From assembly GCA_016872975.1 (NCBI GenBank), contig VGYL01000005.1, positions 1 through 32,588 of the forward strand: a DNA stretch of 32,588 nucleotides. The letters are read 5' to 3'. Under the pieces are notes generated by a model that saw only the letters and a list, made by a program, of their open reading frames with translations, had not been told where the DNA came from and did not search any database. The translations under genes and the position numbers were made by a program. Every line of letters begins with the position of its first letter. Position 1 is the first letter of the stretch. This stretch comes from Planctomycetota bacterium. GTDB lineage: Bacteria; Planctomycetota; Phycisphaerae; Sedimentisphaerales; Anaerobacaceae. This document shows, piece after piece, positions 1 to 6,928 of the stretch.

Positions 1-42
1 CCGCTGCCCGTCGCGGCCGAACTTGCACTATGCTGTTCTTTT

Positions 43-475
43 ATGAATACAACAGTCTGGGCTCTGCCGCTTTCATTCGGCGTATTCGTCGGAATCACCG
101 TTCTCCTGGATGTTGGCTATCGCCTGGGTCGCCGCCATTCCGAGAGCCTGGCCCATGAGGGCATCGGAGCCATTGAGGCAGCCGTGTTCGGACTGCTCGG
201 TCTCCTCCTGGCCTTCAGCTTTGCCGGAGGGACGTCCCGACTCGATCAGCGGCGCCAACTGATTGTTGAAGAGGCGAATGCGATCGGAACCGCTTATCTT
301 CGTCTGGACCTGCTCGCTGCTGCCGACCAAGCCGAAATGCGCCGTTTGTTTCGGGAGTACCTGGATTCACGGCTTCGAGTTTACCAGAAGCTCCCGGACT
401 TGCCGGCCGCCGAGCAGGAGATGGAGCACGCTGCCGGGATCCAACAGAAGATATGGTCCGGGGCAGTAGCTGCTA
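43..475 (+). pseudogene. N-terminal half of a DUF4239 (bestrophin-like domain) membrane protein, interrupted by an IS630 element; C-terminal half resumes at 1674
   Basis: ORF MNTTVWALPLSFGVFVGITVLLDVGYRLGRR...; removing 476-1673 joins it in frame to ...SRTDNTSALAIVLLPALNQMIDITTSRSVALRTHLPSLI..., a DUF4239-style C-terminus. Confidence 0.85.
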
Positions 476-478
476 GGT

Positions 479-1150
479 CTATGACCGCTTAAAAGGTTTG
501 GGTTTGTAGTCAAACTTTCGACGTGCCGTCTTGCGGTCGAACTTCCAGTCGATTTTGACCCGATCCCGGTTCACCCGCCGGTTCCAGGCTTTCGCTTCTT
601 GACGTAGAGTCTTCAGGTCAGGGATGCGTCGGTGTCCCAGGCATTGTCGCGAAAAGATCCCGATCTCGATTTCCGCTTGGTTCAGCCAACTGCCGTGAGT
701 GGGCGTGTAATGGACAGTGAACCGATCCCAGACTTCGGCGGCCATGTCCGCGCCAAAGGCATCCGCCAATGCTTTGCGGCGATGGATGTTGAGGTTGTCC
801 AGTACGAGATGGATCGTCTCCGCCTCCGGATATGCCATCGCCAAGGTGACCGCGACCTGAGCAAACTCGAAGCCCGAGCGATCCGGCGTCGCGAAGGTGA
901 AATGGCGGCCTGCCTTCGGCTCTACTGCACAGAAAACATTGGCGGTCCCGCAACGCTTGTATTCATTGTCTCGGCGCGCTTCTCGTCCCGGTACTGCCGG
1001 CGAGGCGGGCCGCACATCGGCGTGCAGCGTGACTGGCTTCTCATCGATACAGACGACCGGTTGTTGCGGGTCCAAAGGCCGCTCATATACTTCCAGGACG
1101 TCTTCCATCCTGGCGATGTACTCGTCATCCAGGTCGGCGACCACCCACAT
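479..1150 (-). CDS. IS630-family transposase, ORF B (DDE catalytic domain)
   Basis: VCIDEKPVTLHAD ... HLVLDNLNIHRRKAL ... YTPTHGSWLNQAEIEIGIFSRQ: canonical IS630 DDE motifs. Confidence 0.9.
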   Translation of the reverse strand: MWVVADLDDEYIARMEDVLEVYERPLDPQQPVVCIDEKPVTLHADVRPASPAVPGREARRDNEYKRCGTANVFCAVEPKAGRHFTFATPDRSGFEFAQVAVTLAMAYPEAETIHLVLDNLNIHRRKALADAFGADMAAEVWDRFTVHYTPTHGSWLNQAEIEIGIFSRQCLGHRRIPDLKTLRQEAKAWNRRVNRDRVKIDWKFDRKTARRKFDYKPKPFKRS

Positions 1151-1619
1151 TTTTTTCCCGCCACGGTTTGAGATCGTGGCTTATAAGGAGAACTCGGACC
1201 GTCTCTCTTCCCACGCGAGGGACCAATTTGCGTTTGACGGCCTCTTCCGCCACCAGACGCACGGTCCAGCGGGCGCGGCCTTCTGGCGGGCTACTGCAAA
1301 CCATTGCAATCAAACGTTGTTTCTGGCTGGCATCGAGTACTTCGGCGGCGCCCGGCCGCTGGCGTTCGTACAGTGCCCCTTCCAACCCGCTTTGCTGGTA
1401 ACGGCGGCCAATGTTGCGGATGGCCTGGGCACTGAGTGGAACTCCGGTGGCGATTTGCGGTGCACTGGCGCCTTTCGCCAACTGCAATAGAGCCAAGGCG
1501 CGCAGCACAACCCGAACCTGCTGGACGCCGCCGCCCAATAACTGTGCGAGTTGTCTTTGGTCCTTCGGCGCGATGTCGATGCTCAGAGGTGGACGACCCA
1601 TACCCCGAGTATGCGCCAA
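1125..1619 (-). CDS. IS630-family transposase, ORF A (HTH region)
   Basis: MAHTRGMGRPPLSIDIAPKDQRQLAQLLGGG...; helix-turn-helix type N-terminus; overlaps ORF B at an A7 run. Confidence 0.8.
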   Translation of the reverse strand: MAHTRGMGRPPLSIDIAPKDQRQLAQLLGGGVQQVRVVLRALALLQLAKGASAPQIATGVPLSAQAIRNIGRRYQQSGLEGALYERQRPGAAEVLDASQKQRLIAMVCSSPPEGRARWTVRLVAEEAVKRKLVPRVGRETVRVLLISHDLKPWREKNVGGRRPG

Positions 1620-1673
1620 AACAATTCTACATAAAAATGGTTTTTCTACACTTTTCAGGCGGTCGAAGACCTA

Positions 1674-2008
1674 GCCGAACCGACAATACATCGGCCCTAG
1701 CAATAGTCCTCTTGCCGGCTCTTAATCAGATGATTGACATTACCACTTCGCGCTCCGTCGCCCTGCGCACTCACCTGCCTTCGCTGATCCTTAACCTGCT
1801 GATCGCTGTCGCCCTCCTTAGCGCATTCCTGGCCGGTTATGCCATGGCGAAGCGCAGGAGCCGCAGTTGGCTCCACATCCTTGTCTACGCGCTGTCCATC
1901 ACTTTCACGATTTATACCGTAATCGATCTTGACTATCCTCGCTCCGGCTTGATTCGGCTTGAAGCGGCCGACAGCGCTCTCGCGAAGCTTCGGGATTCTA
2001 TCCGGTAG
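1674..2008 (+). pseudogene. C-terminal half of the DUF4239-type protein split by the IS630 element
   Basis: LLPALNQMIDITTSRSVALRTHLPSLILNLLIAVALLSAFLAGYAMAKRRSRSWLHILVYALSITFTIYTVIDLDYPRSGLIRLEAAD; frame matches 43-475 after excision. Confidence 0.85.
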
Positions 2009-2558
2009 GTGACCTCATCAGAGCATGCAACGCCTCATCGGCTCCACTGGGTAGACCGCCATCTGGACACCGGGTGTCAGCCGGCGATCTCAGTTCAACG
2101 CTCGATCACGCGCCGACCGACGATTCGCCGGAGTTCTTACTCCCGGAATACGGCGCATCCTTTCACTATGCGTCCCCGCAGATCGGACCAAGACCACCTT
2201 TCCAGCGTATTGCACAGACCGCTCGTCCAGAATGTATTCGACAGAATGTATTCGACAGCATCAGGAGGTTGGCCGGATTTGGGAAGACTGCGGGCGTTAC
2301 CAGGCGCTATTGCGGTCCCGAGGGTCTGGATCAAGGGAACTTGCAGTGTCTCTGACGGCTGGGCCGCCGAACTCGTTTGGGAGCGGCAGGATGAAGTAGA
2401 CTGCTTAGACGGAAGCCGCTCGGTTTAGCATGGATGGTGTCCAGGACGCGAAAAGGAAATCCTGGCTCGAACGAGTCGGCCGCACGCCATGGCTCTCTGG
2501 CCACCTCGATCGCGGCCCGAAAACGACACCCCGGGACCGGGGGAGGGAGCATAGCCGC

Positions 2559-3458
2559 ATGAAGCCTTGCGCGTGGTACTGCGGGTTGATCGCCGCCTCA
2601 GTCTGTACTTTACTTGCCGAGACTCCCGCCGCACGGCCGGCAGAGAAGTTGCAGCTCCGTTTCGGCCTCGCCAAATTTGCTGACTACAATCCGCTCGCGG
2701 ACATCGACAAGATCGGGGCCTGGGGCTTCGACTACATCGAGCCCGCGGTCACGCAGACCATGGAGTTGAGCGACGCCGAATTCGAGGCCGCGCTGGCCAA
2801 GGCCCGTGCCTCGAAGATCCGTGTGGAGGCGATGAACATGTTCCTGCCCGGCGCCTTGAAGGTCACCGGACCGTCGGTGGACCGGGAGAAGGTCCGTGCT
2901 TACGTCGAGAAGGCGCTCGCACGCGCCGAGGCGCTCGGGGCGAAGGTTGTCGATTTCGGGAGCGGCGCCGCGAGATCGGTCCCGGCCGGCTTTCCGCGCG
3001 AGCAGGCTTGGCGGCAACTGCAGGAGTTCCTGCGCGACTGCGGCAGCCACATCGTGAGCCGCAAGTACGGCATGGTCATCGGCATCGAACCCATGCAGAA
3101 GGCCGAGTCCAACATCGTGAACTCCATAGAAGAAGCCTGGAAGCTCGCGAGAGACACAAACCATCCGAAGGTACGGATCATGGCCGACTTCTATCATCTT
3201 GCGGTCGAGAACGAAGACGCAGCCGCAATTCTCGAGGCAGGACCGTACATCGTCCACACCCACATCTCCAATCCCGGCCGCGGCCGGGTGTTCCCGAGAG
3301 ACGAAGCCGAGGATTCGCGCTACGCCGTTTTCTTCGGAAACCTGAAGCGGATTGGCTACAGCGGGAGAATGAGTGTCGAGGCAAACACAAACGATCTCCA
3401 GTCCGACGCGAAGGCGGGCCTCGAGTTCATGAAGCGCATGTACGCAAAGTACCAGTGA
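2559..3458 (+). CDS. Sugar phosphate isomerase/epimerase-like (xylose-isomerase-like TIM barrel) protein with signal peptide
   Basis: ATG at 2559 (MKPCAWYCGLIAASVCTLLAETPAA signal-like), then LQLRFGLAKFADYNPLADIDKIGAWGFDYIEPAV...IGIEPMQ...MADFYHLAVENED...HTHISNPGR...VEAN. Confidence 0.8.
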   Translation: MKPCAWYCGLIAASVCTLLAETPAARPAEKLQLRFGLAKFADYNPLADIDKIGAWGFDYIEPAVTQTMELSDAEFEAALAKARASKIRVEAMNMFLPGALKVTGPSVDREKVRAYVEKALARAEALGAKVVDFGSGAARSVPAGFPREQAWRQLQEFLRDCGSHIVSRKYGMVIGIEPMQKAESNIVNSIEEAWKLARDTNHPKVRIMADFYHLAVENEDAAAILEAGPYIVHTHISNPGRGRVFPRDEAEDSRYAVFFGNLKRIGYSGRMSVEANTNDLQSDAKAGLEFMKRMYAKYQ

Positions 3459-5046
3459 TCCCCCGGGCCAGCGCGGTGCACGCTCACGCTGGAGAACTCG
3501 ATGTTCTGGAGCACTTCCAGGCGCTCCTCTTCGACGCAGCTCATTTCAGCCGCGTCCCCCGCTTGGACGTACCCGGCTGGACCGTCGCGCTGCCGATTCT
3601 GGCGATCCCACCGACGATGACGCTGGCGGTGCGAAGGCAGGCGCCCCACCAGAAACGGGAAGTTCCGCCCGGATCGCGGCGCATCCGGACCATGGGCAAC
3701 CGCGCGGTGACTGGACACGCCGAACCGCCGAACTGGTTCGTCTCCCTGCTTCTCGGAGCGCTGGCGGCCCTGCCGGTAGCAGCGTGAGCTCAACAGCATC
3801 GCCGTTCGCAGTGGGCCGCCCACGACGAGTTCCGCCTGGCGGTCGAGCCGGCGTCTGGTGGATGTGATCGACGCGGGCGTGTTGCCGCGTTCGTTAACTA
3901 TATACGCCGCGCGGGTTCGGCACGTCCTACCTGGGTTCTGACAACCTGGCGGAGCCGTTAACCAACTCAGCGAATCGGCCCGGAGACGGGGAGAAACGGC
4001 CTCCGGTGACCGCGACGGGCGCGCGCACCTGGCGCACCAAGCCGAACGCGGAGACAAACGGAAAGAGGGAGAACGCGCGAAACGTCGGCCAGTTGGGGAC
4101 TTGCAGAAGCGGCTGTGCCGTCAACAAACTGCGGGGAAAACGTTGCAGGGAAAAGAATTGGCTCCGCGAGACGGACGCATTTCCGGAACCCTCGTGGAGA
4201 ATCTCCGAAGTTGCGCTTGGCGCCCCGAGTGGAGCCGGCCTCGAAACGGCGAATCAACAATGCTGAAGAACTTCTAAGAAACCAAACGGTTTGCAGTTCT
4301 TCTGCCTCTGAAGCTGGCTCTTAACCAAGCCCCGGCCCCGGGGCGCTGGCCGCCGTTCAGACGGAGGCGCTGTCCGCTCCGTTGCTCTCGAAGCACCCGG
4401 TCTTCTTCCCGAAGATCGTTGCTGGCATCCCGCTACTGCTGGCCCCAGGCTCCGGCCCTGCCAATGAGCGGAATCGGAACGGATCGAAGCTCCGGCGCCT
4501 GGGCGCAGGATGGAAGCGAAGACCGCCGTCACGGGCGCGGCGGGCCGGGCGAGAGGAAGCAGAGCGAGGCTTTGGCCACCCTGCTCTACGGCCACAGAGT
4601 CGCCGGAACCACGGCCAGACCAAGTGCCGGATATGGGCCAGGTTGTGGCGGTCCCTCGGGTCGGCGGCCTGCACCACCGTTACGAACGCCGGACGGCGTG
4701 AGACAAGCGCCGGCGCATTCCTCCCATGGGATCGGTGGGTCGTCAGGGCTGTTGCCCACCCCGCGAACCCGCCGCCCGCCGTGACCGAGTGCGTTCGGCG
4801 ATCGGCTGCGCCTCGGAAGCCATCGGCTCCCCACCAGTTCCACCGGAGTCCCGGCAGTCCCTCACTTCCTCACGGATCGTTCCTAGCCGCTGGCTCGCTC
4901 AGCTGGGATTTACGGTAGGCACAGGCTTGCCGCCACTGCTGATTTCGGCGCTCGCGGCCTCGGCAGGCGGCCGGAATGACGGCCGGAGGCGGCACCCAAG
5001 CCCCGGCGCGCCGAAAGCCGCGAAAACCGCGCTGGGGGTTTGACGC

Positions 5047-5062
5047 GGGGGGGGGGGGGGGG
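5047..5062 (+). repeat. Homopolymer tract G16
   Basis: c-G16-t read directly at 5046-5063, just left of the IS1111-type element. Confidence 0.9.
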
Positions 5063-5177
5063 TGTATTCTGAACTCGTCCGGTAGTCCAAAATGATTGAA
5101 TAACGGCGTCGGCTCCAGTCGGCCGGGTAGACTTGGCAGTAACGATCTGACCAAGACTCGGACGAAAGGAGCCGAGC

Positions 5178-6188
5178 ATGTTGATTATAGGCTGTGATTT
5201 GCATACGCGCTTCCAGCGGATCGCCATGCTGGATACACAGACCGGCGAGCTGGTGGAGCGCCGGTTGGAACATGAGAACGGAGAAGCCCGCGCCTTCTAC
5301 GCCGGCCTTCCAGAGCCGGCGCGAGTAGGAATGGAAGCCACCGGCTACAGTCAATGGTTTGAAACCATGCTGGCGGAGCAAGGGCATGAGCTGTGGGTGG
5401 GAGACGCGGCGGAGATCCGGGCGGCGGTGGTGCGCAAGCAGAAGACGGACTCCCGCGATGCGTACCATCTGCTGGACTTGTTGCTGAAGGACAAGTTTCC
5501 ACGCATCTGGACTGCGTCACCCAGGGAGCGCGATGTGCGGCAATTGCTCCGGCATCGGCATAAGCTGGTTGGCTGGCGCACGTCGGTGCGGAACCAGTTG
5601 CACGCTCTGGCGATGGGTGAGGGGATCTGCCGAAAAGGAAAGCTGTGGACGGCGGCGGGCCGCCAGGAACTGGAAGGCCTCGCCCTGGGTCCGTGGGCCA
5701 GCCGTCGGAGGCAGGAACTACTGCAGATGCTGGACTGGCTGGCGGCCCCCATCCGCGCTTTGGACGAGGCAGTGATTCAGGAAGCCGAGCGCCGCCCCGC
5801 CGCCCGGCGCCTCATGCAACAGCGCGGCGTGGGTCCGGTGACGGCCCTGGCGTTTGTGGCGACGATCGGGCCCGTGGAGCGCTTTCGCAACAGCAAGCAG
5901 GTGGTCAGTTACCTGGGGTTGAATCCCCGGGAGTCGAGTAGCGGAGGCAAACAACGGCTGGGACGGATCAGCAAGCAAGGCAATTCGATGCTGCGCTTCT
6001 TGCTGGTGGAAGCCGCGCAGACCGCTGCGCGGGAGGATCCGGAACTGCGGCGGGACTACCTGAGATTGAAGTTCCGTCGTAGCAGTGCGGTAGCCAAAGT
6101 GGCCATCGCGCGAAAGTTGGTGGTGCGGCTGTACTGGAAGCTGCGGCACGCCGGGCAGCCAGGCGCCGCCGGCTCGTATGCAGGGTAG
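5178..6188 (+). CDS. IS110-family transposase (DEDD N-terminal, Transposase_20 C-terminal)
   Basis: MLIIGCDLHTRFQRIAMLDTQTGELVERRL...GMEATGY...KTDSRDAYHL...RGVGPVTALAFVATIGPVERFRNSKQVVSYLGLNPRESSSGGKQRLGRISKQGNSMLR. Confidence 0.93.
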   Translation: MLIIGCDLHTRFQRIAMLDTQTGELVERRLEHENGEARAFYAGLPEPARVGMEATGYSQWFETMLAEQGHELWVGDAAEIRAAVVRKQKTDSRDAYHLLDLLLKDKFPRIWTASPRERDVRQLLRHRHKLVGWRTSVRNQLHALAMGEGICRKGKLWTAAGRQELEGLALGPWASRRRQELLQMLDWLAAPIRALDEAVIQEAERRPAARRLMQQRGVGPVTALAFVATIGPVERFRNSKQVVSYLGLNPRESSSGGKQRLGRISKQGNSMLRFLLVEAAQTAAREDPELRRDYLRLKFRRSSAVAKVAIARKLVVRLYWKLRHAGQPGAAGSYAG

Positions 6189-6541
6189 CCCGGGGATTTC
6201 CGTGGTGGACCGAAGTCCATCGACAAAATGGTGGAGCACCCTGCCTCCCCTGGCAACGGAGAGGGGAGTTCGAACAACGAATCATGGTCTGTGGTGGAAG
6301 ATCGGATAGATGGCTGGTAGAAGCTGATGGTACCGTGGGATTCGAGGGTACGAGTCTTGGTCAGAGGCGGCCAAAGAATCCTGATATGGACGAAGCCGCG
6401 CTTTGCGCAGGCTTCATCCCCGTCCCAGTATGGGGAGCCGTCCGCAGCGTCAAGGGTCTGCGATGAACGGTCCGACAGAAGACGTCGGACCGCCCTTGAC
6501 TCTGCTCCCGGCTCCAAAAAGTCGAGGTGTCGCTTGACAAG
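6180..6541 (+). ncRNA. Candidate seekRNA/bridge RNA in the 3' non-coding part of the IS1111-type element
   Basis: Several hairpins: GCAGGGT/ACCCTGC (6180-6186/6238-6244); TGGAC-CGAA-GTCCA (6206-6219); CTCCCC/GGGGAG (6245-6250/6263-6268); GAAGCCGCGC-TTT-GCGCaGGCTTC (6392-6415); GTCAAGGG[tctgcgatgaa]CGGTCCGAC-agaagac-GTCGGACCG-CCCTTGAC (6449-6500). Confidence 0.55.
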
Positions 6542-6599
6542 GCCGACGCCGTTATAGATGGAAATCTCGGACAAGAGTTGTTCCGTCGCATGTCACAGC

Positions 6600-6866
6600 T
6601 GTCCAAATCAGCCGCGAACCGGGCATGTTGGGCAGGTTAAGTCGCTGATTTTATTGAGGCGGCAGTATGGCGTGAAAAGCAGGTTCTCGTCGGCTTTCAG
6701 ATGCTGTCCAAATTGGCGCCGGCGGGACTCGGGACCCTCCCCGGGCCGCGGGGCACGCCGAAGGCTCGTGCTACGGGCCTCCGGAGCGGTCTGGGGGTCG
6801 GCGGCGGCCTCAGAGGTGCCGCCACGTGCTGTCCAAACTGGCCCGGCTGAGAAGCTAATTTGGACA
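6600..6866. repeat. Possible non-autonomous element or IS remnant with TGTCCAAAT(C/T)AGC termini and two internal copies
   Basis: TGTCCAAATCAGC (6600-6612), TGTCCAAATTGGC (6705-6717), TGTCCAAACTGGC (6830-6842) and inverted GCTAATTTGGACA (6854-6866). Confidence 0.5.
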
Positions 6867-6928
6867 AGCGTGGTTGCATGTGAGTGCTCTGCTGGGTCGG
6901 ATGGCCCGATGTCTGGAGGTTCTTTGAC

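Larger units (their letters stand above)
476..1671 (-). mobile_element. IS630-family insertion sequence, flanked by TA target duplication (474-475 and 1672-1673)
   Basis: Terminal inverted repeats GGTCTATGACCGCTTAAAAG / GGTCTTCGACCGCCTGAAAAG, TA on both sides, two overlapping transposase ORFs inside. Confidence 0.9.
5100..6555 (+). mobile_element. IS110-family element, IS1111-type, delimited here by subterminal inverted repeats (true ends expected a few bp outside)
   Basis: Perfect 14-bp inverted repeat ATAACGGCGTCGGC (5100-5113) / GCCGACGCCGTTAT (6542-6555) around an IS110-type transposase gene. Confidence 0.82.

Noticed and set aside
4510-4701. Short ORF ending VVAVPRVGGLHHRYERRTA, which vaguely resembles C-terminal tails seen near integrase/transposase remnants
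   Set aside because: Only a short motif-like impression from memory, with no supporting upstream homology; not enough to call a mobile element.
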